Position numbers and translations under genes: made by a program
The notes under the pieces: model-generated
Database searches by the model: none
Told to the model about the DNA's origin: nothing
Seen by the model: only the letters and a program-made list of their open reading frames with translations
NCBI RefSeq assembly: GCF_030705305.1
Contig: NZ_JAUZEE010000014.1
Span: 1 to 64,000, forward strand
Direction: 5' to 3'
DNA: 64,000 nucleotides
Source: Leptothrix discophora
GTDB taxonomy: Bacteria > Pseudomonadota > Gammaproteobacteria > Burkholderiales > Burkholderiaceae_C
Shown: one piece after another, positions 1-11,428 of the stretch
Layout of the letters: each line of letters starts with the position of its first letter
Position numbering within the stretch: the stretch's first letter is position 1

Positions 1-202
1 CTGGGACCTGAGCGCCGGCCGTGCCGGGGTCAAGGTGACTTTGGCGGACGCTTACTGCCAGCCTGGGCTTGAGGCCTTGCGCCTTCAGTTGCGCGACGTA
101 AGCCTTGACGGCCTCGGCTGCGCTGTACTCGAAGGACTTGGTGAGGTCGTCGCGGTTCTTGACCGTGACTTGAACCTTGGAGCGGTTCTCGATGGATGCC
201 AT
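1..202 (-). CDS. Tyrosine-type site-specific integrase, N-terminal part (gene runs off the left edge)
   Basis: The frame opens with ATG at 202 on the minus strand and stays open to base 1, giving 67 codons starting MASIENRSKVQVTVKNRD. This opening, with the later stretch KAYVAQLKAQGLKPRL, is the form I know from the N-terminal arm-binding/SAM-like region of phage-type integrases in Burkholderiales. The catalytic R-H-R-Y domain would lie outside the window, so the family call rests on the N-terminus alone. The gene points away from the 3' end of tRNA-Pro and begins 164 bases from it, the usual geometry for an island or prophage integrated at a tRNA gene. Repeated AGTGGCA motifs sit between the two. 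Whether the full gene is intact cannot be seen. Confidence 0.72.
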   Translation of the reverse strand, partial: MASIENRSKVQVTVKNRDDLTKSFEYSAAEAVKAYVAQLKAQGLKPRLAVSVRQSHLDPGTAGAQVP

Positions 203-264
203 GACGCTGTATTCCGTAGTTGAGGAACAGGCGTATAGGCAAGGACGAGGGGGATGATTGCGCT

Positions 265-307
265 AGTGGCATACGAAGTGACAACGATTGCCACTGATTT
301 GCCACTG
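265..307. repeat. Cluster of AGTGGCA / TGCCACT repeats, candidate integrase arm sites
   Basis: AGTGGCA is read on the plus strand at 265-271 and a variant AGTGACA at 277-283. The inverted form TTGCCACTG occurs twice, at 288-296 and 299-307, 11 bp apart (about one helical turn). The group lies between the integrase start and the tRNA 3' end. Clustered short repeats at helical spacing beside an integrase gene are what arm-type binding sites look like. The repeats are seen directly; the binding role is inference. A further inverted repeat, GCAAATC (322-328) with GATTTGC (348-354), lies just before the tRNA. Confidence 0.45.
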
Positions 308-365
308 CTGCTATCCGGTTAGCAAATCGAGAACTGCGTAAGTCCTTGATTTGCAACGGAAATTC

Positions 366-442
366 TGGTCGGGGTGAGAGGATTCGAACCTCCGGCCTCT
401 ACGTCCCGAACGTAGCGCTCTACCAGGCTAAGCTACACCCCG
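366..442 (-). tRNA. tRNA-Pro(CGG)
   Basis: The minus strand folds as a complete tRNA of 77 nt with the CCA end encoded (366-368). The 7-bp acceptor stem is CGGGGTG/CACCCCG, the D arm contains TAGCTTAGCCTGGTAGAGC, and the T arm has GGTTCGAATCC. The anticodon stem CTACG/CGTAG encloses the loop TTCGGGA, giving anticodon CGG, which reads the proline codon CCG. The 3' end faces the integrase gene, so this tRNA is the probable attachment site of the element at the left edge. Confidence 0.96.
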
Positions 443-531
443 TTTTTCTTGGGCCTCGGACCATCTGCTTCCAGATCGCCCACTTGCCCCAAGAGGTCAG
501 ACCGTCTTGCTCGTTTTTGCCGCTTGCCGCG

Positions 532-1518
532 TCAAGAAGTTCGCTCCACTGCCTGAACACATAAGTATAGGAGGGCTTCCTTGAATTGGGAAGGGGGGAG
601 CGAAGAAATGTAGTCCTGTGCTTTTTGCGCCTCATCGTGCGCGGCCTTGCGGGTGGCCTCGATGGCACCGGTGCTGCGCACGATCGCGACGATCTCGTCC
701 AGGCGCTCAACCTCGCCGTGCTCGATGGCATGGCGGATCAGCTGACGCTGGTTCTCGGTGCCGGCCTGCATGGCCAGCAGCAGCGGCATCGTGGGCTTGC
801 CTTCGCGAAGGTCGTCGCCGACGTTTTTCCCCAACTGCGCCGTGGCGCCTTCGTAGTCCAGCAAGTCGTCGATCAGCTGGAAGGCGGTGCCCAGGCAGCG
901 ACCGTAGGCCGCGCAGCTCTCTTCCGTCGAATCGTTGCAACCCGCCAGCACGGCGCCCAGGCGGGCGCTGGCCTCGAACAGCTTGGCGGTCTTGTAGCGG
1001 ATCACGCGCAGGTAGGCGTCGATGGTGACGTCCGGGTCGTGCATGTTCAGCAACTGCAGGACCTCGCCTTCGGCGATCACGTTGGTGGCCTCGGCCAGCA
1101 CGTCGAGCACGCGCATGCGGTTGACCGACACCATCATCTGGAACGAGCGCGAGTACAGGAAATCGCCGACCAGCACGCTCGCGGCATTGCCGAAGATCGC
1201 GTTGGCGGTCTTGCGGCCGCGCCGCAGGTCGGACTCGTCGACCACATCGTCGTGCAGCAATGTTGCGGTGTGGATGAACTCCACGGTGGCGGCCATCTCG
1301 AAGCGCTCGTGACCCTGGAAGCCGAGGGCGCGGGCGAAGAGCAGCACCAGCAATGGTCGGATGCGCTTGCCGCCGGCACTGACGATGTAGTGGGAGATCT
1401 GGTTGATCAGCACGACCTCGGAAGCGAGGCGGCGATGGATCACGGCGTCGACCTGGGCCATCTCGTCGGCCATCAGGGCCGCGGGCAAGGTCGGATTCGG
1501 TGCGGTGGCGAGGCTCAC
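532..1518 (-). CDS. ispB: Octaprenyl/polyprenyl diphosphate synthase
   Basis: A 328-residue trans-isoprenyl diphosphate synthase. It adds isopentenyl units to farnesyl diphosphate to make the ubiquinone side chain. Both aspartate-rich motifs are present: HDDVVDES with D90, D91 and D94, and LIDDLLDYEG with D217, D218 and D221; these bind Mg-diphosphate. GGKRIRPLLVLL near residue 49 is the conserved substrate region. Length fits the family (about 320-330). It is divergent from rplU-rpmA-obgE, the same arrangement as in many proteobacteria. A perfect TATAAT box lies on its strand 76 bases upstream of the start. The exact chain length made cannot be read from sequence. Confidence 0.95.
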   Translation of the reverse strand: MSLATAPNPTLPAALMADEMAQVDAVIHRRLASEVVLINQISHYIVSAGGKRIRPLLVLLFARALGFQGHERFEMAATVEFIHTATLLHDDVVDESDLRRGRKTANAIFGNAASVLVGDFLYSRSFQMMVSVNRMRVLDVLAEATNVIAEGEVLQLLNMHDPDVTIDAYLRVIRYKTAKLFEASARLGAVLAGCNDSTEESCAAYGRCLGTAFQLIDDLLDYEGATAQLGKNVGDDLREGKPTMPLLLAMQAGTENQRQLIRHAIEHGEVERLDEIVAIVRSTGAIEATRKAAHDEAQKAQDYISSLPPSQFKEALLYLCVQAVERTS

Positions 1519-1593
1519 GGGGTGGCGGGTAGGAGGGTCGGATCGCCGCGAGTCGTGGCGTCCCGGGACGCGGCCAGCGTGGCGCAGACCAAG

Positions 1594-1599
1594 ATTATA
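1594..1599 (-). promoter_or_regulatory. Candidate -10 box for ispB
   Basis: The minus strand carries an exact TATAAT here, rare in DNA this GC-rich, followed by a leader of roughly 70 bases to the ispB ATG at 1518. No good TTGACA-like -35 hexamer is found 16-18 bp upstream (the bases are close to CCCAGA), so this is a -10 call only. The 275-base gap 1519-1793 otherwise holds only the divergent promoter for rplU. Confidence 0.4.
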
Positions 1600-1663
1600 G
1601 GAAGTGCATCATTTCCTCTGGGGGCCACGCTTGCGGTCTGCCACATCCGCGCGACAGGCGATG

Positions 1664-1672
1664 TGCTAGACT
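1664..1672 (+). promoter_or_regulatory. Candidate extended -10 promoter for rplU-rpmA
   Basis: TGCTAGACT reads as an extended -10 element (TGn followed by TAGACT) 122 bases before the rplU start. A clear -35 is lacking, which is tolerable for an extended -10. It would leave a leader of about 115 nt, a length where ribosomal-protein autoregulation could act. Sequence match only. Confidence 0.35.
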
Positions 1673-1793
1673 CGCGGGCTTCGCGTGGAGCTGGTGTGTG
1701 CCTTTTTGGGTGCGCCTAGCCTCGTGACCCGCAGGCATCCTGTCTTGGTGGGCGGTCCGCGCGAAGATGTTCTTTGTATTTGAAAGGGCTGAT

Positions 1794-2105
1794 ATGTACG
1801 CGGTCATAAAAACCGGTGGCAAGCAATACAAGGTTGCTGCCGGCGAGAAGATCAAGGTAGAACAGATTGCTGCGGAAGTTGGCCAAGAGATCGTGATCAA
1901 CGAAGTTCTCGCGCTCGGAAGCGGCGCAGAACTGAAGGTGGGCACGCCCTTGGTTGAAGGCGCAACGGTCACCGCCACGGTCGTGGCACAAGGCAAGCAC
2001 GACAAGGTGCGCATCTTCAAGATGCGTCGTCGCAAGCACTACCAGAAGCGCCAGGGTCATCGCCAGACCTATACCGAGCTGCAAATCAGCGCGGTCCAGG
2101 GCTGA
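1794..2105 (+). CDS. rplU: 50S ribosomal protein L21
   Basis: A 103-residue L21, which binds 23S rRNA in the large subunit. The start is placed at the ATG giving [14 protein letters not shown], the universal L21 beginning. GAAAGGG at 1782-1788 is a suitable ribosome-binding site, and the frame upstream (from 1767) is not conserved. The C-terminal part carries the typical basic stretch [16 protein letters not shown] with its rRNA-binding arginines and lysines. rpmA follows after 33 bases and obgE after that, the standard bacterial operon. Confidence 0.98.
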   Translation: MYAVIKTGGKQYKVAAGEKIKVEQIAAEVGQEIVINEVLALGSGAELKVGTPLVEGATVTATVVAQGKHDKVRIFKMRRRKHYQKRQGHRQTYTELQISAVQG

Positions 2106-2138
2106 AGCGGAAGTTGCACCTCATCCAGGAGCTGAGAA

Positions 2139-2396
2139 ATGGCACAGAAAAAAGGCGGCGGTTCCACTCGGAACGGCCGTGACTCACAGCCCAAGATGCT
2201 GGGCGTCAAGGCGTTCGGCGGCCAGGTGGTGAGCGCGGGCTCGATCATCGTGCGCCAGCGCGGCACGCGTTTCCACGCCGGCACCAATGTCGGCATGGGC
2301 CGTGACCACACGCTGTTCGCGCTGGTCGACGGCACCATCACGTTCGACGTGAAGGGCTCGCTGAACCGCAAGACGGTGTCGGTGACGCCGGCCTGA
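2139..2396 (+). CDS. rpmA: 50S ribosomal protein L27
   Basis: An 85-residue L27 opening [19 protein letters not shown], the full conserved N-terminus that reaches toward the peptidyl-transferase centre. There is no Firmicutes-type cleavable extension. A GGAG-like site (AGGAGCTGAGAA) precedes the ATG. It is cotranscribed with rplU. A strong intrinsic terminator follows 22 bases after the stop, so much of the transcription probably ends before obgE. Confidence 0.98.
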   Translation: MAQKKGGGSTRNGRDSQPKMLGVKAFGGQVVSAGSIIVRQRGTRFHAGTNVGMGRDHTLFALVDGTITFDVKGSLNRKTVSVTPA

Positions 2397-2418
2397 GCGA
2401 ACGCTCTCGCACGACAAG

Positions 2419-2443
2419 AGCCCCGGCGTGCCGGGGCTTTTTT
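2419..2443 (+). terminator. Intrinsic terminator after rpmA
   Basis: Stem AGCCCCGG (2419-2426), loop CGTG, stem CCGGGGCT (2431-2438), followed by a run of T. The 8-bp perfect GC-rich stem and T-tract make this a convincing Rho-independent terminator between rpmA and obgE. Confidence 0.88.
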
Positions 2444-2532
2444 GCTTGGTCGACGCTGCTTGCGTCGGCAGCGGATCGCGTGACGTTGCGACCGGCTTTC
2501 CGGCCGTCACGCCATCCAACGAAGGGGTATCC

Positions 2533-3642
2533 ATGAAATTCGTCGACGAAGTCACCATCGACGTGACGGCCGGCAACGGTGGCGCCGGCTGCGCCAGCTT
2601 CCGGCGCGAGAAGTTCATCCCCTTCGGCGGTCCCGACGGAGGCAATGGCGGACGTGGTGGCCACGTCTACGCGGTCGGCGACCGCAACCTGAACACCCTC
2701 GTCGACTTTCGCTACACGCGCCGCCACGAGGCCCGCAACGGCGAGGCCGGACGAGGCTCCGACCAGTTCGGCGCCGCCGGCGATGACGTCGTGCTGCGCA
2801 TGCCCGTGGGCACGATGATCCTGGACGCCGAGACCGGCGAGAAGCTCGCCGAACTCCTGGTGCACGGCGAGCGCGTGCTGATCGCCAAGGGCGGCGACGG
2901 CGGCTTCGGCAATCTGCATTTCAAGACCAGCACCAACCGCGCCCCGCGCCAGAAGACACCCGGCTGGCCGGGCGAGGTCAAGTCGCTGCGGCTGGAACTT
3001 CGCGTGCTGGCCGATGTCGGCTTGCTGGGCATGCCCAACGCCGGCAAGTCGACGCTGATTGCCGCGATCTCGAACGCGCGGCCCAAGATCGCCGATTACC
3101 CGTTCACGACGCTGCACCCCAACCTTGGCGTGGTGCGCGTGGGTCCGAGCCAGAGCTTCGTCGTGGCCGATATTCCCGGCCTGATCGAGGGCGCCTCCGA
3201 AGGCGCCGGCCTGGGCCACCTGTTCCTGCGTCACCTGCAGCGCACGCGCCTGCTGTTGCACGTCATCGACTTTGCACCCTTCGACGACAACGTCGACCCG
3301 GTCGCGCAGGCCAAGGCGATCGTCAAGGAACTGAAGAAGTACGACGAATCGCTGTACGAGAAGACCCGCTGGCTGGTGCTCAACAAGCTGGACATGGTGC
3401 CGGCCGAGGAACGCGCCGGGCGCGTCAAGGACTTCCTCAAGCGCATGAAGTGGAAGGGGCCGGTGTTCGAGATCTCGGCGCTGACCCGCGAGGGCTGCGA
3501 GCCGCTGATCCGGGCGATCTACCAGCACGTGGCTTCGCTGCAGGACCATCCGCCCGAGGACGTCGACGTGCGCTTCCTGCCCACCGAGGACCTGAGCGAG
3601 GCCGCGCCCAAGCCCGACGCCGACGACCCGCGCTTCCGCTGA
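2533..3642 (+). CDS. obgE: GTPase ObgE/CgtA
   Basis: A 369-residue Obg-family GTPase, associated with 50S assembly and stringent/cell-cycle control. The start at 2533 gives [17 protein letters not shown], the canonical Obg N-terminus, and GAAGGGG lies 6-12 bases upstream. The glycine-rich Obg fold covers about residues 1-158. The G domain begins with the P-loop GMPNAGKST at 166-174, followed by DIPGLIEGA (switch II) and NKLD near residue 286 for guanine recognition. The short acidic tail ends DDPRFR. Position after rplU-rpmA is the conserved one. Confidence 0.97.
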   Translation: MKFVDEVTIDVTAGNGGAGCASFRREKFIPFGGPDGGNGGRGGHVYAVGDRNLNTLVDFRYTRRHEARNGEAGRGSDQFGAAGDDVVLRMPVGTMILDAETGEKLAELLVHGERVLIAKGGDGGFGNLHFKTSTNRAPRQKTPGWPGEVKSLRLELRVLADVGLLGMPNAGKSTLIAAISNARPKIADYPFTTLHPNLGVVRVGPSQSFVVADIPGLIEGASEGAGLGHLFLRHLQRTRLLLHVIDFAPFDDNVDPVAQAKAIVKELKKYDESLYEKTRWLVLNKLDMVPAEERAGRVKDFLKRMKWKGPVFEISALTREGCEPLIRAIYQHVASLQDHPPEDVDVRFLPTEDLSEAAPKPDADDPRFR

Positions 3643-3688
3643 GCGCCGCGACCCTGCCGATCCCGTCCACCGCAGCCCTGACCGTCCC

Positions 3689-4807
3689 ATGAGCGAAGTC
3701 CTGAAGAACGCCCGCCGCATCGTCGTCAAGGTCGGCTCCAGCCTGGTGACCAACGAAGGCCGCGGCCTCGATGCCGCCGCGATCAACGCCTGGTGCATCC
3801 AGCTCGCGGCGCTGGTGCGGCAGGGCCGCGAGGTCGTGATGGTGTCCTCCGGCGCCATCGCCGAAGGCATGAAGCGGCTGGGCTGGGCAACCCGCCCGAA
3901 GGAACTGCACGAGCTGCAGGCCGCTGCCGCGGTCGGCCAGATGGGGCTGGCGCAGATCTACGAGACCTCGCTGAGCGAGCAGGGCCTGGGCAGCGCGCAG
4001 GTGCTGCTCACGCATGCCGACCTGGCCGACCGCGAGCGCTACCTCAACGCCCGCTCGACCCTGCTGACGCTGCTGGGCCTGGGCGTGGTGCCGGTCATCA
4101 ACGAGAACGACACGGTCGTGACCGACGAGATCAAGGTGGGTGACAACGACACGCTGGGCGCGCTGGTGGCCAACCTGGTCGATGCCGACGCACTGATCAT
4201 CCTGACCGACCAGAAGGGCCTGTACTCGGCCGACCCGCGCAAGGATCCGGCGGCACGCTTCATCCACGAGGCGGTCGCCGGGACGCCCGAGCTGGAGCAG
4301 ATGGCCGGAGGCGCCGGCTCCAGCATCGGCAAGGGCGGGATGATCACCAAGATCCTGGCCGCCAAGCGCGCGGCCGGCAGCGGCGCCTCCACGGTGATCG
4401 CCTGGGGCCGCGAGCCCGATGCGCTGCTGCGGCTGGTCGAGGGCGAACCGATCGGCACGCTGCTGGTGGCCACGACCGCCAAGGTTGCGGCACGCAAGCA
4501 GTGGATGGCCGACCACCTGCAGCTCAAGGGATCGGTGGTGATCGACGACGGCGCCGTGCTCAAGCTGCGCGACGAGGGCAAGAGCCTGCTGCCGATCGGC
4601 GTGATCGAGGTGCAGGGCGACTTCGTGCGCGGCGACGTCATCGCGGTCCGCTCGGCCGCCGGTGCCGAGGTCGCGCGCGGCCTGGCCAACTACGCGGCCA
4701 GCGAGGCCCGCCTGATCATGCGCAAGCCCTCGTCGCAGATCGAGGGCCTGCTCGGCTACGCCAACGAATCCGAGCTGATCCACCGGGACAACCTGGTGGT
4801 GGCCTGA
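3689..4807 (+). CDS. proB: Glutamate 5-kinase
   Basis: A 372-residue ProB. It phosphorylates L-glutamate to gamma-glutamyl phosphate, the first step of proline synthesis. The amino-acid-kinase domain starts with [13 protein letters not shown] near residue 12 and continues with [11 protein letters not shown] and VINENDTV; the C-terminal 100 residues form the PUA domain. Length matches the E. coli enzyme (367). It lies 46 bases after obgE in the same direction, an order common in betaproteobacteria. proA is not in the window. Confidence 0.96.
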   Translation: MSEVLKNARRIVVKVGSSLVTNEGRGLDAAAINAWCIQLAALVRQGREVVMVSSGAIAEGMKRLGWATRPKELHELQAAAAVGQMGLAQIYETSLSEQGLGSAQVLLTHADLADRERYLNARSTLLTLLGLGVVPVINENDTVVTDEIKVGDNDTLGALVANLVDADALIILTDQKGLYSADPRKDPAARFIHEAVAGTPELEQMAGGAGSSIGKGGMITKILAAKRAAGSGASTVIAWGREPDALLRLVEGEPIGTLLVATTAKVAARKQWMADHLQLKGSVVIDDGAVLKLRDEGKSLLPIGVIEVQGDFVRGDVIAVRSAAGAEVARGLANYAASEARLIMRKPSSQIEGLLGYANESELIHRDNLVVA

Positions 4808-4813
4808 GCCCCT

Positions 4814-4835
4814 CGGCCGGCGGGTGCGCCGGCCG
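4814..4835. terminator. GC-rich hairpin between convergent proB and metH
   Basis: CGGCCGGCG (4814-4822), loop GGTG, CGCCGGCCG (4827-4835): a perfect 9-bp stem in the 43-base gap between two convergent genes. There is no T-run on either side, so it may be a bidirectional transcription barrier or mRNA 3' stabiliser rather than a strict Rho-independent terminator. Confidence 0.45.
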
Positions 4836-4850
4836 GTCCCGGATGGCGCT

Positions 4851-7627
<2,777 letters not shown>

Positions 7628-7631
<4 letters not shown>

Positions 7632-8689
7632 GCGTGGATCAAGGCGCTGAAGGTCGCATGCTGGGCGCAGCGTGGCTGGTAGCGGCCGACCCGCTGGGCG
7701 ATCTCGGCGATGTGGGCCGGCGTCGTGCCGCAGCAGCCGCCGGCGATGTTCAGGAAGCCGGCGGCGGCGAATTCCTCGACCAGCCGGCCAGTGACCTCGG
7801 GCGTCTCGTCGAAGCCGGTGTCGCTCATCGGGTTGGGCAGGCCGGCGTTTGGATAGCAGGACACGAAGGTCTCCCCGGCGATGCGCGAGAGTTCCTCGAT
7901 GTAGGGCCGCATCAGCGTCGCGCCGAGGGCGCAGTTCAGGCCGATGGCGAGCGGGCGCGCATGGCGCACGCTGTGCCAGAACGCGCCGACCGTCTGGCCC
8001 GACAGGATGCGGCCGGACGCGTCGGTGACGGTGCCGCTGATGACCACCGGCAGCCGCTCGCCGGTCTCCTCCATCAGCTCGTCGAGCGCGAAGATGGCCG
8101 CCTTGGCGTTGAGGGTGTCGAAGATGGTCTCGACCAGGAACAGGTCGACGCCGCCGTCCAGCAGGCCACGGGCCTGTTCGAGGTAGGCCGCGCGCAGCGA
8201 CTCGAAGTCGACGTTGCGGGCGCCGGGGTCGTTGACGTCCGGGCTGATGCTGGCGGTCTTGGGGGTCGGGCCAAGTGCGCCGGCCACGAAACGGGGCTTG
8301 TCGGCGCTGGCATGTCGATCGCAAGAGGCCCGTGCCAGACGGGCAGCGGCCACGTTCATCTCGTAGGCGATGTGGCCCAGGCCGTAGTCCTCCTGGGCGA
8401 TCGAGGTGGCACCGAAGGTGTTGGTCTCGATCAGGTCGGCACCGGCGGCCAGGTACTGGTCGTGGATCTCGCCGATCACGTCCGGCCGGGTCAGCACCAG
8501 CAGGTCGTTGTTGCCCTTCAGGTCGCTCGGGTGGTCGGCGAAGCGCGTGCCGCGGAAGGCCGCCTCGTCGAGCTTGTAGCGCTGGATCATCGTGCCCATC
8601 GCCCCGTCGAGCACCAGGATGCGTTGGGCGAGCAGCGCCGGCAGGGCGGCACTGCGGGTGTAGGCAGGGGCGGGGGGCGCGGAAGTCAT
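7628..8689 (-). CDS. metH: Methionine synthase, homocysteine-binding subunit
   Basis: A 353-residue homocysteine S-methyltransferase barrel equal to the first module of MetH. The zinc ligands are seen as GLNCALG (Cys about residue 252) and GGCCGTTP (Cys pair about 319-320). The N-terminus carries [16 protein letters not shown], typical of MetH rather than of stand-alone MmuM. It overlaps the second subunit gene by four bases, and the two proteins must associate to act as one methionine synthase. This is the split form found in betaproteobacteria, not a frameshift: start, stop and overlap are all clean. Confidence 0.94.
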
Positions 8690-8738
8690 CCCGGGATTCT
8701 AGGGAGGCACCGAAGGCCGCGCCCGGCCGCCGGCTGGC

Positions 8739-9035
8739 TCAGTGCAGCACGACCGGCTGCTGGGCCAGCACGGTGTAGCCGGCCAGGTAGTCGTCGACGT
8801 CCTCGTCGCTGGGCGAGGCCGAGATCAGCGCCTGCACGCCTTCCTTGAAGTGCTCGGCCAGCGCGCCCTCGATGAAGATCTCGCGGCGGGCATGCTTGTC
8901 GACGATCTCGTAGCCGCCACGGGTCAGCGCGATGCCTTCGGGCATGTCGGGCAGCATCGGGAAACCGGTCGGCGCGGCGACGTCGACCTCGAAGTGGACG
9001 ACCGCGTAGTTCTCCGAGTTGTAGAGCATCTGCAT
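8739..9035 (-). CDS. DUF3567 family protein
   Basis: A 98-residue protein starting MQMLYNSENYAVVHFEVD, which I recognise as the DUF3567 family, common in Burkholderiales and without an assigned function. The start at 9035 is preferred over an in-frame ATG 21 codons upstream: GGAG lies at the right distance before it and the upstream residues are proline-rich and not family-like. The sequence is acidic, with GGYEIVDK and DEDVDDYLAGY near the end, and has no membrane segment or signal. It is 49 bases upstream of metH on the same strand, so cotranscription is possible. Confidence 0.82.
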   Translation of the reverse strand: MQMLYNSENYAVVHFEVDVAAPTGFPMLPDMPEGIALTRGGYEIVDKHARREIFIEGALAEHFKEGVQALISASPSDEDVDDYLAGYTVLAQQPVVLH

Positions 9036-9251
9036 GGTTTTTCTCCGGTTCGGATCTGGCGTTGAATCTGGACATGGGGCAGGGCCGCTGCCTTTCAAGC
9101 AGGCGGGGGCGGCAACTGCGCGGGCTTGCCAGCTTCTTCGGCCTGTGGACCGGTTTCTGAAGCGCGGGGCGCGCCGTTCGTGAAGTCCTGCCGTCCGCGT
9201 GGTGGACGGGCCGGACGGGCAGGACGTGAAGGGCGGGCCGGACCGACGGGT

Positions 9252-10277
9252 TCAGCGGCGCTGCAGCACCAGCTCGATGGGCTCGCCCTGCCGCTCGGTC
9301 AGCCGGACCCGGCGCGGCCAGTGGCCGCCGGCCGGATCGGTCCAGACCTCTGCCTGGGTCGCGTCGGGCTCGCCGGTGTCGCGCCGCCAGTGCCAGCTGC
9401 CGTCGGCGGCGCGGCCCTGAAGCACGAAGTGCCAGTCCTGCACGTCGCCGCCGGCGCTGGCGACGTCCATCTCGATGCGGCTGCCGCTGGGCGGCAGGGT
9501 GGCGGTGCCGGCCAGCCGCGCGGCCAGTTGGACCATCCAGCTGACGCGGTCCTGCGCGCCGGCACGCAGCGCGGCCTCGCCGGTGCTGGCCGAGAAGGTG
9601 ATGCGACCGGGCTGGCCGTCGGCCGGGCGGTTGAAGCTGACCGCCCGCTCGCTGCGCCGCAGCCGCTTCTCGGTGTAGCGCAGCGGCGCCAGGCCGGCGG
9701 CGTCGAAGCCGCCTTCGCTGTGCTGATGCATCAGCGTGCCGATCAGCGGCAGCTGGCCTTCGAGGTCCAGCGTGTAGCGCTGGCCATCGTGACGCCAGAC
9801 CAGCCGCGCCTCGCCGCTGATCGCACCGCGCTTGAGCGCGTAGTCGAGCCGCACGGGCGCCGGCGGGCTGATTGCGCTGGCTGCACTGGCGGCGGTTGTG
9901 GCGGGTGCGGCTGGGGCTGGCGCTGCCGCCGCGGCGCTTGCCACCGTCGCACTGGCGGTGGCGCTGGCAGGGAAGTCATTCGAGGCAACGACGACCGGAA
10001 GAGGCTTCAGCTGGTTTTCGACACGGGCGGTTCGGGCGACCTGGGCGACCTTCGCCGGGGCGACCGCTGGCACGACCTCGGCCACGCCAGCCGGCGTCGG
10101 CAGCGTCGGGGCCTCCAGCCTGCGCGTCGACACGCTGCGGACCGGCGCTGGCGAGGTCACGGGCAGCGAGGCCGCCTGCGCCGGCCGGGCCAGCCAGGTG
10201 GGTGCGTCGCGCAGGGCGACGACATGCAGGCCCAGCACCGCCAGCAGGCACAGCAGCGGCGCGTGGCGCGGGCGCAT
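9252..10277 (-). CDS. DUF3108 domain-containing membrane-anchored/exported protein
   Basis: A 341-residue protein. The start at 10277 gives MRPRHAPLLCLLAVLGLHVVAL, a short basic N-terminus followed by a hydrophobic segment that can be a signal anchor. Residues about 40-160 form an alanine/proline-rich linker. The C-terminal 200 residues (from LDYALKRGAISGEARLVW to the end, RQGEPIELVLQRR) match the DUF3108 beta-rich domain found in periplasmic or outer-membrane-linked proteins. Function is not established. It ends 216 bases upstream of the DUF3567 start; that gap shows nothing but spacer. Confidence 0.75.
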   Translation of the reverse strand: MRPRHAPLLCLLAVLGLHVVALRDAPTWLARPAQAASLPVTSPAPVRSVSTRRLEAPTLPTPAGVAEVVPAVAPAKVAQVARTARVENQLKPLPVVVASNDFPASATASATVASAAAAAPAPAAPATTAASAASAISPPAPVRLDYALKRGAISGEARLVWRHDGQRYTLDLEGQLPLIGTLMHQHSEGGFDAAGLAPLRYTEKRLRRSERAVSFNRPADGQPGRITFSASTGEAALRAGAQDRVSWMVQLAARLAGTATLPPSGSRIEMDVASAGGDVQDWHFVLQGRAADGSWHWRRDTGEPDATQAEVWTDPAGGHWPRRVRLTERQGEPIELVLQRR

Positions 10278-10426
10278 CGGACGGCGCACAAGGGCAGGAA
10301 CGGTCGGGGCGTGGGTCAAGGCGTTGGCGTGTCGGGTTTCACGGCGACGGCGGCCTGGCCGCTCATCCACCGGTTCCCGGGCGTCTGGCAGCGGCGCTGC
10401 CGGCCGGTCCGGGAGAACCCGAAATC

Positions 10427-10432
10427 TACAAT
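10427..10432 (+). promoter_or_regulatory. Candidate -10 box before the FAH-family gene
   Basis: TACAAT, one base from consensus, lies 54 bases before the ATG at 10487 in the 209-base divergent gap between the DUF3108 and FAH-family genes. No convincing -35 hexamer is seen, so confidence is low. Confidence 0.3.
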
Positions 10433-10486
10433 GCCGGGAGGGCCTGGACGCTCCTTCAGCGTCCACCACGACACCTTCCTCCGCAC

Positions 10487-11428
10487 ATGAAACTCGCAAG
10501 CTACAAGGACGGTTCGCGCGATGGCCAGCTGGTCGTCGTCTCGCGCGACCTGACGCAGGCGCTGCACGCCACCGGCATCGCCAGCCGGCTGCAGGCCGTG
10601 CTGGACGACTGGAACTTCCTCGCCCCGCAGCTGCAGGACCTGGCCCACACGCTCAACCATGGCAAGGCGCGCCACGCCTTCCCCTTCGACCCGGCGATGT
10701 GCATGGCGCCGCTGCCGCGTGCACCGCGCTGGGTCCAGGCCGGTGCCTACCCGGCCGCCCGCGAACGCCAGTGCGTCGGCCTGGGCCAGGCCGTGCCCGA
10801 TTCGCTGCGCAGCGCGCCCCTGCTGCGCGAGCGGCCGTCCGACCTGGGCCTGGGCGCCCGCCAGGACCTGAGCGTGCGCAGCCTCGACGGCGGCATCGAC
10901 CACGAGGTCCACTGGGCCGTGCTGACGGGCGACATCGCCGCCGGCGCGACGCCCGATCAGGCGCTGGAAGGCGTGCGGCTGGTCGGCCTGGTCAATGCCT
11001 GGTCCCTGCGCGAAACGGCCGATGGTGCAGCGGCCAGCCTGCCGGCGGGCTGGGCCCCGGCGCTGGTGACGCTCGACGAGCTCGAAGGCGCTTGGATGCG
11101 CGGCCGCCTGGGCCTGCGCATCGGGCTGCGGGTCAACGGCCAGCGGGAAGCGCAGCTGGCCAGCGGTGAAGGCCAGCACTGGCATGTCGGCCAGTTGCTG
11201 TCGATGCTGGCGCGCGAGCGGCCCATCGTCACCGGCACGGTGCTCAGCTGCGGCCCGATCGGCGCAGCCGATGCCTCGGCTGGCGTGGCCAGCCGGGCCG
11301 AATGCATCGCCGAGGCCGGCTCGCCGCGCTGGCTGGAAGAGGGCGATCTGGTCGAGGTCGAGGCACTCGACGCGCAAGGCCATCCGGTCTTCGGCCCGCT
11401 GCGCCAGTCGGTGGTGGTGCGTGGCTGA
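10487..11428 (+). CDS. Fumarylacetoacetate hydrolase (FAH) family protein
   Basis: A 313-residue two-part FAH-family protein: an N-terminal DUF2437-like region starting MKLASYKDGSRDGQL, then the FAH fold. The region GIDHEVHWAVLTGDI (about residues 135-150) carries the acidic residues that bind the divalent metal. VRLVGLVNAWSLRE is the usual following segment, and GDLVEVEALD near the end is the typical closing strand. Members hydrolyse or decarboxylate beta-keto acids such as fumarylpyruvate and acylpyruvates; the substrate cannot be chosen from sequence. The next gene overlaps its stop. Confidence 0.85.
   Translation: MKLASYKDGSRDGQLVVVSRDLTQALHATGIASRLQAVLDDWNFLAPQLQDLAHTLNHGKARHAFPFDPAMCMAPLPRAPRWVQAGAYPAARERQCVGLGQAVPDSLRSAPLLRERPSDLGLGARQDLSVRSLDGGIDHEVHWAVLTGDIAAGATPDQALEGVRLVGLVNAWSLRETADGAAASLPAGWAPALVTLDELEGAWMRGRLGLRIGLRVNGQREAQLASGEGQHWHVGQLLSMLARERPIVTGTVLSCGPIGAADASAGVASRAECIAEAGSPRWLEEGDLVEVEALDAQGHPVFGPLRQSVVVRG

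Noticed and set aside
8690-9251. Cobalamin riboswitch upstream of metH
   Set aside because: Only 49 bases separate metH from the DUF3567 gene, and no B12-box-like sequence was recognised there or in the next gap; a covariance-model search would be decisive.
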